Source of the DNA: Alphaproteobacteria bacterium | GTDB taxonomy: Bacteria; Pseudomonadota; Alphaproteobacteria; JAJFIK01 | Direction: 5' to 3' | Length of the DNA stretch: 36,712 nt | Assembly: GCA_028280665.1 (NCBI GenBank) | Contig: JANQLJ010000001.1 | Location: 1 to 36,712, forward strand | Shown: positions 1-9,345 of the stretch, piece by piece | How the letters are laid out: each line of letters starts with the position of its first letter | Numbering within the stretch: the stretch's first letter is position 1 | Notes under the pieces: generated by a model | Told to the model about the DNA's origin: nothing | Database searches by the model: none | What the model saw: only the letters and a program-made list of their open reading frames with translations | Translations under genes and position numbers: made by a program

Positions 1-134
1 CCGAGGTCCAAGCCGCCGCCGCCGACACGGCGGTCGAGGCCGCGCGCAAACTGATCGCGGAAAAGATCGACGCGGGCGCCGACGCAAAGCTCATCGACAA
101 AGACATTTCCGAACTTGGCGGGAAGCTGAATTAG
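1..134 (+). CDS. atpF: F0F1 ATP synthase subunit b/b' (C-terminal end, partial)
   Basis: Only the last 43 codons are in the window; the first complete codon is at position 3 and the stop is TAG at 132-134. The visible peptide is alanine- and charge-rich and helical, with AARKLIAEKIDAGADAKLID followed by an ending in ELGGKLN. This matches the C-terminus of the peripheral-stalk b or b' subunit of F0F1 ATP synthase, which couples F0 to F1 through the delta subunit. The match is from memory of the family, and b cannot be separated from b'. If correct, the atp F0 operon lies to the left and ends here, because the next gene converges from the other strand only 43 bases away. Confidence 0.65.
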   Translation, partial: EVQAAAADTAVEAARKLIAEKIDAGADAKLIDKDISELGGKLN

Positions 135-177
135 GCCGCCACTCTTAGCCGTGTCACATGTTAGGCGGACTCTTTAA

Positions 178-1743
178 CTACTCCGCCGCTTCGGCGGGCT
201 GTTGAGGCTGTGTGTAGCGCAGCACCGGCTTCCGCGCCGCGCCCGTCTCGTCAAGCCGCGCGCGGGGGGCGAAGTAAGGCGCACCTTCAAAGCGCGTCTT
301 GTCGCCTGCCTTTGCTTGTTCGGTTAGCCCCCGCATGGTGCGGATGAAGCGGTCGAGGCTTTCCTTGGATTCCGACTCCGTTGGCTCGATCAGCATCGCC
401 CCGTGCACCACCAGCGGGAAGTACATGGTCATGGGGTGATAGCCCTCATCGATCATGGCCTTGGCAAAATCGAGCGTGGTAACGCCGGTCCCGTCGAGGA
501 ACTTGTCGTCGAACAGCGCTTCGTGCATGCACGGGCCCTCGAACGAGGCACTCATGACATCTTTGAGGGATGCGAGAATGTAATTGGCGTTGAGCACCGC
601 ATCTTCCGCCGCCTGGCGGAGCCCATCGCCGCCGTGGCTCATCATGTAACTAAGCGCGCGCACGAACATGCCCATCTGCCCGTGGAACGCCACGAGCCGC
701 CCAAAGGGGTTTTCGCCTTTGGTCTGGCTTTCGTCTTCCACCAGCTCAAAGCCATCGCCCGCGCGGCGCACGAAGGGAAGCGGCGCGAAAGGCGCAAGCG
801 CCTCGGACAGCACCACCGGCCCCGCCCCGGGGCCCCCGCCGCCGTGAGGCGTCGAGAAGGTCTTGTGCAAATTGATATGCATGGCATCGACACCGAGGTC
901 GCCCGGCCGCACCCGGCCCATGATGGCGTTCAAGTTCGCGCCGTCGCAGTAGAAATAGCCGCCCGCATCGTGCGTTGCCTCGGCGATCTCGATGATGTCG
1001 CGCTCAAAAAGTCCGCAGGTGTTCGGGTTCGTCAGCATGATGGCGGCAACGTCGGGGCCGAGCTTTTCCCGGTAAGCGGCCAGGTCGACGCGGCCGTCCG
1101 CGGTGGCGGGAATCTCGTCCACCTCATAGCCGATGGCGGCGGCGGTGGCGGGATTGGTGCCGTGCGCGGATTCAGGCACCAGCACGCGGGAGCGCTTGTC
1201 GCCTTTGGCCTCGAGCGCCGCGCGGATCGCGATAAGCCCGCAAAGCTCCCCATGGGCGCCCGCCTTGGGCGAGAGCGCCACCCCCGGCATGCTGGTAATC
1301 GTCGTCAGCCAGTGCGCCAGCTCTTCCATCAGCTCAAGCGCGCCTTGCACGGTGGAGACAGGCTGGAGCGGGTGAATGTCGCCAAAGCCGGGCAGCCGCG
1401 CCATCTTCTCGTTAAGCCGCGGGTTGTGCTTCATGGTGCACGAGCCGAGAGGGTAAACCCCAAGATCAATGGCATAGTTTTTTTGTGAAAGCCGCACGAA
1501 ATGGCGAACCACTTCGGGCTCGGAAACCCCGGGCAGGCCGATGGCGCCATCCCGTTCCAGACCGCCAAGGCGAGACACAATACCTTTATCGGGCGCGGGC
1601 AGATCGACGCCGCAGATACCGTCCCGGCCAATCTCGAAAAGCAGCGGCTCGTCCTGCTCCAATCCCTTGTTGCCGGAAAAGGTCTCGGGCGCGGCGGAGG
1701 GGCTGGGCGCGCCGGCACTGGTGGGCCGTCCTTGGCGGTTCAT
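178..1743 (-). CDS. gcvPB: Glycine dehydrogenase (decarboxylating) subunit 2, P-protein beta half
   Basis: This 521-residue protein is the C-terminal half of the split P-protein of the glycine cleavage system. Together with GcvPA it decarboxylates glycine and passes the aminomethyl group to the lipoyl arm of GcvH in the cytoplasm. The PLP-binding lysine is K294 in [17 protein letters not shown], followed by the glycine-rich loop typical of the family. The motif [16 protein letters not shown] near residue 97 is another P-protein signature. The ATG at 1741-1743 overlaps the gcvPA stop by 4 bases (ATGA type), so the two halves are probably translationally coupled and made in equal amounts. The first 30 residues are low-complexity and variable in the family. 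The two-gene form is normal in many bacteria and is not a broken gcvP. Confidence 0.97.
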   Translation of the reverse strand: MNRQGRPTSAGAPSPSAAPETFSGNKGLEQDEPLLFEIGRDGICGVDLPAPDKGIVSRLGGLERDGAIGLPGVSEPEVVRHFVRLSQKNYAIDLGVYPLGSCTMKHNPRLNEKMARLPGFGDIHPLQPVSTVQGALELMEELAHWLTTITSMPGVALSPKAGAHGELCGLIAIRAALEAKGDKRSRVLVPESAHGTNPATAAAIGYEVDEIPATADGRVDLAAYREKLGPDVAAIMLTNPNTCGLFERDIIEIAEATHDAGGYFYCDGANLNAIMGRVRPGDLGVDAMHINLHKTFSTPHGGGGPGAGPVVLSEALAPFAPLPFVRRAGDGFELVEDESQTKGENPFGRLVAFHGQMGMFVRALSYMMSHGGDGLRQAAEDAVLNANYILASLKDVMSASFEGPCMHEALFDDKFLDGTGVTTLDFAKAMIDEGYHPMTMYFPLVVHGAMLIEPTESESKESLDRFIRTMRGLTEQAKAGDKTRFEGAPYFAPRARLDETGAARKPVLRYTQPQQPAEAAE

Positions 1744-3095
1744 TGCAGCACCTCCCGCAAGGCAGCGGCGAAGGCCGCGCGGTCCGCATCGGTGTTTGTT
1801 TCCGTCGATGCGACAATCAAAAGGTCCGCAACGCTGTCATTGTCGGGCATGAGGCGCGATGCGGGCACCCCGCCCAGAACGCCCTTGCCCGCCAGGGCCT
1901 CAACAACCTCGCCCGCAGGGTTTGCCAGCCGCACAGTGAATTCGTTGAAGAAAGATGGTGTCAGCACATCCACGCCCGGTATGCCTTCAAGCGCTTCGGC
2001 GGTCTTGACTGCGCTTTCGTGATTGAGCTTTGCCAGCCGCGTAAAGCCCTCCTCGCCCAACAGCGCCATGTGGATGGTGAAGGCAAGACAGCAAAGGCCT
2101 GAATTGGTGCAAATGTTCGAGGTCGCCTTTTCCCGCCGGATGTGCTGCTCGCGTGTCGACAGCGTCAGCACATAGCCGCGCTTGCCGTTCGCATCCACGG
2201 TTTCGCCCGAAAGGCGTCCCGGCATTTGCCGCACGTATTTTTGGCGCGTGGCGAAGAGCCCGAGATAAGGCCCGCCGAAGCTGAGTGCATTGCCGATCGA
2301 CTGGCCCTCCCCCACCACGATGTCGGCGCCCATTGCGCCGGGGGACTTGAGGAGCCCCAGCGACACCGCCTCGGGCACCACGACGATCAGAAGCGCGCCC
2401 TTTTCATGGGCCGCGCGGCCAAGGGCGGACAAATCTTGAATGTCGCCGAAGAAGCCCGGGTTCTGCACCACAACGCAAGCTGTTGTGTCGTCTATTTTGC
2501 CGATCAGGTCTTCCGCGCCACCGATGACGGGCGGGCAGACGACCAGCTCGTTATCCGCGTCGGCATCGAACCGTTCCATGGTCTCGACCACCGCGCGGTA
2601 ATGGGGGTGAAGCCCGCCCGAGAGGATTGCCTTCTTCCGTTTGGTGATGCGGAACGCCATCAACACCGCTTCGGAACACGCGGTGGACCCGTCATACATG
2701 GAAGCGTTCGCCACCTCCATGCCGGTCATCAGCGCCACCTGGGTTTGAAACTCAAAAAGCGCTTGCGTGGTCCCCTGGCTGATCTCCGGCTGATAGGGCG
2801 TGTAGGCGGTGAGAAATTCAGAGCGCTGGATCAGATGATCGACCGTCGCGGGCACGTGATGGCGGTAAGCGCCCGCGCCGATGAAAAAGGGCACCGACCC
2901 GGCGGCGACATTCTTGGCCGCCATTGCCGAAAGCCGCCGCTCCACCTCCAGCTCGCCAGCGTGGTTCGGCAAATCGACGGGGCTTTTGAGCCGTGCCGCC
3001 TGGGGCACATCTTTGAACAGCTCATCGATACCGCCCGCACCGATCACGTCCAACATGTTGGCCCGGTCCGCGGGCGTGAGGGGAAGGTAACGCAT
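1740..3095 (-). CDS. gcvPA: Glycine dehydrogenase (decarboxylating) subunit 1, P-protein alpha half
   Basis: This 451-residue protein is the N-terminal half of the split glycine decarboxylase. It starts [19 protein letters not shown], close to the usual GcvPA opening, and contains [22 protein letters not shown], a strong signature of the N-terminal P-protein domain. It has the PLP-transferase fold but supplies no Schiff-base lysine; that residue is in GcvPB. The length is typical of the family. It lies 3 bases after gcvH and overlaps gcvPB by 4 bases, as the third gene of the riboswitch-led gcvT-gcvH-gcvPA-gcvPB operon. Confidence 0.97.
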   Translation of the reverse strand: MRYLPLTPADRANMLDVIGAGGIDELFKDVPQAARLKSPVDLPNHAGELEVERRLSAMAAKNVAAGSVPFFIGAGAYRHHVPATVDHLIQRSEFLTAYTPYQPEISQGTTQALFEFQTQVALMTGMEVANASMYDGSTACSEAVLMAFRITKRKKAILSGGLHPHYRAVVETMERFDADADNELVVCPPVIGGAEDLIGKIDDTTACVVVQNPGFFGDIQDLSALGRAAHEKGALLIVVVPEAVSLGLLKSPGAMGADIVVGEGQSIGNALSFGGPYLGLFATRQKYVRQMPGRLSGETVDANGKRGYVLTLSTREQHIRREKATSNICTNSGLCCLAFTIHMALLGEEGFTRLAKLNHESAVKTAEALEGIPGVDVLTPSFFNEFTVRLANPAGEVVEALAGKGVLGGVPASRLMPDNDSVADLLIVASTETNTDADRAAFAAALREVLQ

Positions 3096-3098
3096 GGC

Positions 3099-3473
3099 TT
3101 ACTCCAGTCCAGCCACAAAGTCCTTGTAGGCCGCTTCGTTCATTAGCTTGGCAAGCTCGCCTTCGTCCGCGAGTTTGATTTTAAAAAACCACCCGTCCCC
3201 GTCGGCGCTTTCGTTCACAAGCGCAGGGTTTCCTTCAAGGGCGTCGTTGACGGCAATGATCTCACCCGAGACGGGCGCATAAACCTCGCTCGCCGCCTTG
3301 ACTGATTCCACCGTCGCCGCTTCGTCGCCCGCCTTGAAAGTCTTGCCCACCTCGGGCAGTTCCACATAGACCACATCGCCGAGCTGCTCGGCGGCATAAG
3401 GCGAAATACCCACCGTTGCCTCACCGCCCTCGACGCGCGCCCATTCATGATCTTCCGTATACTTCACAGTCAT
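3099..3473 (-). CDS. gcvH: Glycine cleavage system H protein
   Basis: This 124-residue lipoyl carrier shuttles the aminomethyl intermediate between the P, T and L proteins. The lipoylation site is K59 in [19 protein letters not shown], which is essentially the family consensus, and the start [16 protein letters not shown] is equally typical. It lies 31 bases downstream of gcvT and 3 bases upstream of gcvPA. No lipoyl ligase or L-protein gene is in the window, so lipoylation and dihydrolipoamide dehydrogenase must be supplied from elsewhere. Confidence 0.98.
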   Translation of the reverse strand: MTVKYTEDHEWARVEGGEATVGISPYAAEQLGDVVYVELPEVGKTFKAGDEAATVESVKAASEVYAPVSGEIIAVNDALEGNPALVNESADGDGWFFKIKLADEGELAKLMNEAAYKDFVAGLE

Positions 3474-3504
3474 CGGTCTCAGGTCTCCCTACCTTTGAAA
3501 CTCA

Positions 3505-4638
3505 CTATTTCTCGTAACGCTTCTGAATGAACGGCATTTTGGCAACGCGCGCGCTGCGCACCTTGCCGCGCACATCGAGGCCCACGGGCGTATCCAGCTT
3601 GGCGTATTCCGCCGCCACATAGCCCATGGCGACCGGCGCGCCGACGCTGGGGCCGAAGGTGCCCGAAGTCACCTCGCCGATCTCATCGCCCGTTTCGTTC
3701 AAGATCACGGTCCCCTCGCGCGCGGGGGCGCGGGTCCCGAGCACCAGGCCCACGCGCTTGCGCGGGGCCCCGTTTGCAATTTGATCGAGGATTTTTTCCG
3801 CGCCGGGAAAGCCGCCTTCTTCGCGCCGGCGCTTGCCGATGGCCCAGGTGAGCGCAGCTTCGACCGGGGTGGTGCTTTCGTCAATGTCGTGGCCGTAAAG
3901 GCAAAGCCCCGCTTCGAGGCGCAGGCTGTCGCGCGCGCCAAGGCCGATGGGTTCCACATCCGGGCTGTCGAGCAGCGCGCGGGCCAGCGCCTCGGCCTGA
4001 TCGCCGGGCACGGAAATCTCAAAGCCGTCCTCGCCCGTATAGCCAGAGCGCGAGACGATGCAGCCCTCGATGCCCACCACTTCCATGCGGCGGCCGTTCA
4101 TGAAAGAAAGGTCTGCCACCTCCGGCGCAAGTTTGGAAAGCACCTCCACAGCTTTCGGGCCCTGCAGGGCGAGCAACGCTTTTGAGTCCGCGATGTCAAG
4201 CTCAAGACCACCTGGCAGGTGCGCATTGATATGGGCAAAGTCCGCATCCTTGCAGGCGGCGTTGACGACAATGTAGATCCAGCCCGCGTATTCTTCCGAG
4301 CCCGCGCGGGTGATCATCAAATCATCGAGAATGCCGCCCTCATCATTGAGCAGCATGGAATAGCGCATGCCCCCGGGCGCGAGGCCCACAATGTCGCTGG
4401 GCACGAGGGTTTCCAGAAATCTGGCGGAGGTTTCGTGATCCGGGCCGATGATAAAGGCTTGACCCATATGAGAGACATCGAACAGCCCCGCCGCCTCGCG
4501 CACCTGAGTATGTTCGGCCAGGATACCCTTGAACTGCACCGGCATTTCGTAACCGGCGAAGGGCACCATCTTGCCGCCGCATTCAAGGTGCAGCGCATGG
4601 AGCGGCGTTTTCTTAAGGCTGGCCGGCGTTTCGCCCAT
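3505..4638 (-). CDS. gcvT: Glycine cleavage system aminomethyltransferase (T protein)
   Basis: This 377-residue protein transfers the methylene group from aminomethyl-lipoyl-GcvH to tetrahydrofolate, releasing ammonia. Family signatures include TPLHALHLECGGKMVPFAGYE at the N-terminus, AGLFDVSHMGQ near residue 50, RSGYTGEDGFEI in the middle and GLGARDSLRLEAGLCLYGHD. The start ATG at 4636-4638 has a purine-rich AAGGGACGAGAGAA stretch just upstream that can serve as ribosome binding site. It is the first gene of the operon and sits directly behind the tandem glycine riboswitch, so gcvT translation or transcript elongation should respond to glycine. Confidence 0.98.
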   Translation of the reverse strand: MGETPASLKKTPLHALHLECGGKMVPFAGYEMPVQFKGILAEHTQVREAAGLFDVSHMGQAFIIGPDHETSARFLETLVPSDIVGLAPGGMRYSMLLNDEGGILDDLMITRAGSEEYAGWIYIVVNAACKDADFAHINAHLPGGLELDIADSKALLALQGPKAVEVLSKLAPEVADLSFMNGRRMEVVGIEGCIVSRSGYTGEDGFEISVPGDQAEALARALLDSPDVEPIGLGARDSLRLEAGLCLYGHDIDESTTPVEAALTWAIGKRRREEGGFPGAEKILDQIANGAPRKRVGLVLGTRAPAREGTVILNETGDEIGEVTSGTFGPSVGAPVAMGYVAAEYAKLDTPVGLDVRGKVRSARVAKMPFIQKRYEK

Positions 4639-4699
4639 TTCTCTCGTCCCTTACGACACAGGTTGGCAAGGCGTCCCGGATACATCCGTTCCGCGCTCG

Positions 4700-4892
4700 C
4701 GCCCCCTCTGTCATGGGACCTGAGAGATTTCGTTGCGGCCAAACAAAGCCGCACACTTACCCCTTCGGTGGGACAGGACCCCCGTCCGCTTTCCAGAGAT
4801 GCGTGTCCCCCTCGCGGTCCTTTTGCCTGAGAGTTTCCGGGGCGGTTGCTCCTTCGGCGCCGGATTTGATCCGGTCTCTCCCGCGGGGGAGT
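4700..4892 (-). promoter_or_regulatory. Tandem glycine riboswitch (gcvT element, two aptamers)
   Basis: Read on the minus strand, the leader carries two consecutive glycine aptamers. Aptamer 1 (about 4806-4890) contains GGGAGAGACCGG, CCGAAGGAGCAACC and ACTCTCAGGCAAAAGGACCG. Aptamer 2 (about 4704-4805) contains CTCTGGAAAGCGG, CACCGAAGGGGTAAG and AATCTCTCAGGTCC, then a closing AGAGGGGG. These are the conserved blocks of the glycine riboswitch family. The paired aptamers are followed by about 60 bases to the gcvT start. I see no clear intrinsic terminator in that stretch, so translational control is plausible. In this family glycine normally turns on the glycine cleavage genes. Confidence 0.95.
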
Positions 4893-4942
4893 GGCAGTTG
4901 CATATCGTGCTTCGGGCCGAACTCAAAGCCCTTGGTAGAGGG

Positions 4943-4970
4943 ATGGTACGGGGGGCGGGGCGAGAGTCAA
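4943..4970 (-). promoter_or_regulatory. Probable promoter of the glycine cleavage operon
   Basis: On the minus strand there is TTGACT (4965-4970), a 16-base spacer and TACCAT (4943-4948). The -35 is near the sigma-70 consensus and the -10 is moderate. Transcription would start near 4936, about 45 bases upstream of the first riboswitch aptamer, and 17 bases past the argS stop there is room for it. The assignment is by pattern only. Confidence 0.5.
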
Positions 4971-4986
4971 TCGCGCGCCTAAGCCC

Positions 4987-6723
4987 TTACATTCGTTCAG
5001 GAATTTCAATGCCCAGGAGGCCGAGCACCAGCTCAAGCTGCCGCAGGGTAAGACGGCAAAGGGCAAGGCGGCTCGCGCGCACGGCACTCTCTTCTTCGCG
5101 CACCACCGGGCAAGCGCTGTAAAAGCCCGAGAAGGCTTGCGCGATGCCATAGACATAATCACACAGGATATGCGGCGCGCGTTTGTCGTAGGCGCCTTGA
5201 AGCACTTCATTGAGCCCGGAGAGTGCAAGCACGAGCGCGCGTTCTTCGTCCGCGCCGATTTTGACGGGGCCTTTTACGTCGCGGTTTTGTTCTTGGGCGC
5301 GCTTAAGGATCGATTTAATCCGTACTGCCGCATATTGAAGATAAGGCCCCGTCTTGCCCTCAAAGGCTGCGAAGCGGTCGAGATCGAAGATGTAATCAGT
5401 CATGCGGTAGTTCGAAAGATCCGCGAACTTGACCGCCGCAAGACCCACCTGCCGCGCAATCCCGGCACGCTCAGCTTCAGGGTATTCCGCCGCAAGGCCC
5501 GCTTCTTCCAGCCGTTTGCTGGCGGCATCCGTTGCCATGCGGATGAGTTCTTCGAGCCGCATGACACCGCCTTCGCGGGTCTTGAAGGGCTTGCCGTCGG
5601 GCCCGTTCATGGTGCCGAACCCGATGTGCTCCATCTCCGCCTTGCCGCTCAGCCCGCCCTTGCGCGCCGCGCGGAAGACTTGCTCGAAATGCAAGTGCTG
5701 ACGTTGGTCCACCACATAGAGGATCAAATCAGGATCATGGCTGCGCACCCGGTCGACAATGGTGCCAAGGTCGGTGGTCGCGTACATGGCCGCGCCGTCG
5801 GATTTGAGCAGGATAAGCGGCGGTATCTCAGACTTGTCGTCGTTCCGTTTGACGTGGACGACAAGCGCCCCTTCACTTTCTTGCGCGACCGCATCTTTTT
5901 TGAGTTTGTCGATCATGGCGGGAATGAAAGGTGCGGCGTCCGCTTCTCCCTTCCATTCATCGAACTGGGCGCCGAGCGCATCGAAGCCTTGCTTGATCGC
6001 CTCGACCGAGACCGCGCGCACCTTGCGCCACAGACCGTAGTGGGGCTCGGCGTGTTCCTGCAGCGCCGCGGTGATTGCGCGGCATCCTTCGAGCACTTTT
6101 TCATCCGCCTTCGAGGCGGCGCTGACGGCCGGGTATATCTGTTCAAGCTCCTCAAGGCTCGGGATGCCCGTCACGGGAACGCCGCCCACATCCGGATGCT
6201 CAAGGCCATAAAGTACCTGGCCCATCTGAAGGCCCCAGTCGCCTAGATGCACATCAGAGGTGACCTCATCGCCCATAAAACGGAAGAGCCGCTGCAGCGC
6301 ATCGCCGATAATGGTCGAGCGCAAATGCCCCACGTGGAGCGGCTTGGCCACATTGGGCCCGCCAAAATCAATCAAAACCGTCGATGAGGGATCGCGGGGT
6401 GCAACGCCCAAACGCTCGTCGTCCGCGACCTCATTGAGGCTCGCTTCGAGAAACTCGTCCGTAAGCGTCAGATTGATAAAGCCAGGCCCGGCAAGTTCCA
6501 CCTTGGCGAAGACCGGGTCTGTCTCGATCCGGTCTTTGACCCTTCCCGCAACGGCGCGCGGGTTTTCCTTTGCAGCTTTGGCCGCCGCCATGGCGCCGTT
6601 GCACTGAAACTGCGCCAGATCGGGCCGGTCGGAGACCCGCACTTGGCCCAAGCCCACATCAAGCCCCTCGGCGGCGAAAGCCGCCCCCAGCTTCGCGCTC
6701 AAAAGATCAAGCAGGCCGGACAT
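4987..6723 (-). CDS. argS: Arginyl-tRNA synthetase
   Basis: This 578-residue class I aminoacyl-tRNA synthetase charges tRNA-Arg in the cytoplasm. The ATP-binding HIGH motif is HVGH at residues 130-133 in GGPNVAKPLHVGHLRSTIIG, the hallmark of ArgS. A KMSKS-like position is seen around FKTREGGVMRL, consistent with ArgS, where this motif is degenerate. The C-terminal part (YLQYAAVRIKSILKRA onwards) is the anticodon-binding helical domain. It starts 7 bases after the stop of the upstream lipoprotein gene, so the two are probably cotranscribed. Confidence 0.97.
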   Translation of the reverse strand: MSGLLDLLSAKLGAAFAAEGLDVGLGQVRVSDRPDLAQFQCNGAMAAAKAAKENPRAVAGRVKDRIETDPVFAKVELAGPGFINLTLTDEFLEASLNEVADDERLGVAPRDPSSTVLIDFGGPNVAKPLHVGHLRSTIIGDALQRLFRFMGDEVTSDVHLGDWGLQMGQVLYGLEHPDVGGVPVTGIPSLEELEQIYPAVSAASKADEKVLEGCRAITAALQEHAEPHYGLWRKVRAVSVEAIKQGFDALGAQFDEWKGEADAAPFIPAMIDKLKKDAVAQESEGALVVHVKRNDDKSEIPPLILLKSDGAAMYATTDLGTIVDRVRSHDPDLILYVVDQRQHLHFEQVFRAARKGGLSGKAEMEHIGFGTMNGPDGKPFKTREGGVMRLEELIRMATDAASKRLEEAGLAAEYPEAERAGIARQVGLAAVKFADLSNYRMTDYIFDLDRFAAFEGKTGPYLQYAAVRIKSILKRAQEQNRDVKGPVKIGADEERALVLALSGLNEVLQGAYDKRAPHILCDYVYGIAQAFSGFYSACPVVREEESAVRASRLALCRLTLRQLELVLGLLGIEIPERM

Positions 6724-6730
6724 AGAGTTC

Positions 6731-7300
6731 TTAGGTTTCTTCTCGGCGGCGGTTGTAGTCGAGCTGATCGGGGGTCAACTCGAACCCAACGATGATTTCA
6801 TAAAAGCCGCCATCGGCAACGGTCTCCACTGGGATGGCGATACGGTCGATCGAATCCTCAAGGCTTACGGAACGGCGGCTGGGGTCAAAGGGTGCCCGCA
6901 GCGTATAAACTTCTTTGACGAGGATCGTCTGCGTCATGCGCTCCACCACCGCCACGAAATAAGGAATCTCGACCGGGTCGGGGCGCGCCGCCGAACCCAA
7001 CCGCGCAGTGACATCTAGCCGCACCCGCGAATAGACGTAGCGCTGGCCGCCCGCCCGGCCATAGTCGCAGTCCGCGCGCGCGTCATTGATCTCGGCGGAA
7101 TAGCGGATATCTGGCAGATCGCGGCCCTGGCTGTAGAAGCTGGTCATACGGTGGGCATCGGCGAGTATGCCGATAAGGGGGCACGCCCCTTGGCGCGATT
7201 CGAAAAGGTTGCCGCCCGCATTGCTCACCGCCCGGCCGGCCCCGCACGCCGATAACGCAAGCGCGGAGATCAAAACAAGTATATGAGCCAGTCGGTGCAT
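6731..7300 (-). CDS. Putative lipoprotein upstream of argS (hypothetical)
   Basis: This 189-residue protein begins MHRLAHILVLISALALSAC, a lipoprotein signal peptide with the lipobox LSAC and lipidated Cys at residue 19. I chose ATG 7300 because it gives this signal and has GAGGACG 3 bases upstream; the longer open frame to 7378 adds a non-signal extension. The mature part has scattered acidic and arginine-rich segments and beta-like stretches (VYSRVRLDVTARLG, GFYEIIVGFELTPDQLDYN) but no motif I can name. It is probably anchored in the cell envelope. Similar small lipoproteins occur in alphaproteobacteria without assigned function. Confidence 0.75.
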   Translation of the reverse strand: MHRLAHILVLISALALSACGAGRAVSNAGGNLFESRQGACPLIGILADAHRMTSFYSQGRDLPDIRYSAEINDARADCDYGRAGGQRYVYSRVRLDVTARLGSAARPDPVEIPYFVAVVERMTQTILVKEVYTLRAPFDPSRRSVSLEDSIDRIAIPVETVADGGFYEIIVGFELTPDQLDYNRRREET

Positions 7301-7349
7301 GAACGTCCTCGCGGGGTGCAGGGGGTGAAAACGGCAATCGAGGGGGCGG

Positions 7350-7378
7350 ACTGTAGCGGCGGCGCCTCTTGCTCGCAA
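7350..7378 (-). promoter_or_regulatory. Probable promoter for the lipoprotein-argS unit
   Basis: On the minus strand there is TTGCGA (7373-7378), a 17-base spacer and TACAGT (7350-7355). Transcription would begin near 7343 and give a leader of about 43 bases before the lipoprotein ATG. The spacing is ideal for sigma-70. The -35 also lies in the small inverted repeat CTTGCTCGCAAG (7368-7379). This is pattern evidence only. Confidence 0.5.
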
Positions 7379-7440
7379 GGGAGCCCATAAGGCGTCTTGC
7401 GCGGGTGGACCTTTGGGGCCGAAAACGCCACATTCCGTTC

Positions 7441-8382
7441 ATGACCGCGCCCGTGAAAATCAGGCTTGCCGCCCCGCGCGGGTTTTGCGCCGGGGTGGAC
7501 CGCGCCATCCGTATCGTCGAACTATCCCTCGAACGCTTCGGCGCGCCGGTCTATGTGCGCCACGAGATCGTCCATAACCGGTTTGTGGTGGAGCGGCTCG
7601 AACGGCTCGGCGCCGTCTTCGTGGACGAGCTGGATGAGGTGCCCGAGGGCGCGCGGGTGATCTTCTCCGCCCATGGCGTTCCCAAATCCGTGCCCGCCGA
7701 GGCCGAGCGGCGCGAGCTTTTCTATCTCGACGCCACCTGCCCCCTCGTTTCCAAGGTGCATGTGGAGGCCGCCCGCCATCACGACCGGGGGCTTGAAATC
7801 GTCCTTATCGGTCACGCGGGCCACCCGGAGGTGATCGGTACCATGGGCCAACTGCCCGATGGCGCGGTCAGCCTGGTGGAAACGGTTGAGGACGTGGCGG
7901 TCTTTTCCCCGCGGGACCCTGCCCTGCTCGCCTACATCACCCAGACCACGCTTTCGGTGGATGATACGACCGGCATCGTCGCGGCGCTCAAGGCGCGGTT
8001 CCCGGGAATCGTCGGCCCCCACAAGGAAGACATTTGCTATGCCACCACGAACCGGCAACTTGCGGTCAAGGAGATCGCCAAGGGCTGCGACGCGGTGCTG
8101 GTGATCGGCGCGCCTAATTCGTCAAACTCCATGCGGCTTGTAGAGGTGGCGGAACGCGAGGGCTGCCCTTACGCCGCGCTGGTTCAGCGGGCGGACGATA
8201 TCGCCTGGGAGCACGTAAGTGGCGCGCGCGTCGTGGGCGTCACCGCCGGTGCTTCCGCGCCTGAAGTATTAGTCGAAGAAGTGATCGAGGCGTTTCGCGC
8301 GCGCGGGCCCGTCGAAATCGAGGAGGTGCGCGTCGAGGACGAGGACATCGAGTTCAAACTTCCCCGGGCGCTGACGGTCTGA
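7441..8382 (+). CDS. ispH: 4-hydroxy-3-methylbut-2-enyl diphosphate reductase
   Basis: This enzyme makes IPP and DMAPP from HMBPP in the last step of the MEP isoprenoid pathway. With the ATG at 7441 it is 313 residues long, the family norm, and starts [20 protein letters not shown]. The three [4Fe-4S] cysteines are C16 (GFCAGVDRA), C100 ([12 protein letters not shown]) and C199 ([11 protein letters not shown]). Other active-site residues are in FSAHGVP and [10 protein letters not shown] longer frame from a TTG at 7369 has no family support. There is no clear ribosome binding site before 7441. It leads the ispH-thrB-rnhA cassette, 3 bases before thrB. Confidence 0.96.
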   Translation: MTAPVKIRLAAPRGFCAGVDRAIRIVELSLERFGAPVYVRHEIVHNRFVVERLERLGAVFVDELDEVPEGARVIFSAHGVPKSVPAEAERRELFYLDATCPLVSKVHVEAARHHDRGLEIVLIGHAGHPEVIGTMGQLPDGAVSLVETVEDVAVFSPRDPALLAYITQTTLSVDDTTGIVAALKARFPGIVGPHKEDICYATTNRQLAVKEIAKGCDAVLVIGAPNSSNSMRLVEVAEREGCPYAALVQRADDIAWEHVSGARVVGVTAGASAPEVLVEEVIEAFRARGPVEIEEVRVEDEDIEFKLPRALTV

Positions 8383-8385
8383 GCC

Positions 8386-9345
8386 ATGGCAGTTTACACC
8401 CATGTCAGCCGCGCTGAGCTTGACGCCTTTATGGGGCCGTTCAACATTGGCCGGGTCGAGCGCTTCGCAGGGATCGCCGAGGGAGTGGAGAACTCCAACT
8501 ACCTTGTCGAGGCGGGCGGTACCAAATACATCCTGACGCTTTTTGAAAAACGCGTCCGCGCGGACGACCTGCCGTTCTTTCTTTCGCTTATGGAGTTTCT
8601 CGCGGTGCGCGGCGTTAAAAGCGCCCAGCCCATTGCGGCAAAGGATGGCGCGGCCTTGCACACCCTTTGCGGCAGGCCCGCGGTATTGATCGAGTTTCTC
8701 GCGGGTAAATCTACAGACAATCCGTCCCTCACCCAGGCGCGCAATGCGGGCGCCGCGCTGGCAGAGCTGCACCTGGCGGGCGCCGGTTTCAGCAAAACGC
8801 GGGCCAATGATCTTGGACCCGAAGCATGGCCCGTGCTGTTTGAGGCGGTGGCGGACCGCGCGGACAGGGTTCAGGAAGGCCTTGAAGATTTGCTGCGCCG
8901 CGAGCTTGCCACGAGCTTGGACGGCTGGCCCGCCGGGCTTCCCAGAGGGGTGATCCACGCGGACCTTTTCCCCGATAACATCCTTTTTGAGGGAGACGAA
9001 GTTTCCGGGCTGATTGATTTCTATTTTGCGTGTACGGATCAGTTTGCCTACGATTTAGCGGTAATGATCAATGCCTGGTGCTTTACAGGCGACGGCGCGT
9101 TTATCCCTGAGCGGTCCGCAGCGCTTGTGGAAGGCTATGCGCAATCAAGAGCGTTGTCGGATGAGGAGCGCGCGGCCCTGCCGCATCTTGCGCGCGGCGC
9201 GGCGCTGCGATTCATATTGACGCGCCTTAACGATTGGCTCGATCATGATCCCGCAGCGCTGGTCACCCCCAAAGACCCCCGCGCGCTCTTGCCTCACTTG
9301 CGCTTTCATGCCAAGGCGGGGTCACCATCCGTTTACGGAGCATGA
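8386..9345 (+). CDS. thrB: Homoserine kinase (APH-fold, ThrB type II)
   Basis: This 319-residue protein phosphorylates homoserine on the way to threonine. It is the aminoglycoside-phosphotransferase-fold type found in alphaproteobacteria, not the GHMP-kinase type. The start [20 protein letters not shown] and [19 protein letters not shown] are characteristic. The catalytic loop [14 protein letters not shown] has the HxDxxxxN pattern, and [19 protein letters not shown] holds the metal-binding Asp. The ATG follows the ispH stop by 3 bases, and its own stop overlaps rnhA by 4 bases. The product is used by ThrC, encoded at 17091-18488. Confidence 0.95.
   Translation: MAVYTHVSRAELDAFMGPFNIGRVERFAGIAEGVENSNYLVEAGGTKYILTLFEKRVRADDLPFFLSLMEFLAVRGVKSAQPIAAKDGAALHTLCGRPAVLIEFLAGKSTDNPSLTQARNAGAALAELHLAGAGFSKTRANDLGPEAWPVLFEAVADRADRVQEGLEDLLRRELATSLDGWPAGLPRGVIHADLFPDNILFEGDEVSGLIDFYFACTDQFAYDLAVMINAWCFTGDGAFIPERSAALVEGYAQSRALSDEERAALPHLARGAALRFILTRLNDWLDHDPAALVTPKDPRALLPHLRFHAKAGSPSVYGA

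Noticed and set aside
182-197. CCGCCG-CTT-CGGCGG hairpin as an intrinsic terminator
   Set aside because: The stem lies within the last gcvPB codons (Pro-Ala-Glu-Ala-Ala) and is not followed by a T run on either strand, so evidence for termination is thin.
403-1488. Open frame of 361 codons on the plus strand
   Set aside because: Antisense to gcvPB, which carries a complete PLP motif. No ribosome binding site or known domain.
178-3095. gcvP broken by a frameshift
   Set aside because: The two-gene form with an ATGA overlap is the normal split GcvPA/GcvPB arrangement, and both parts have family-typical ends.
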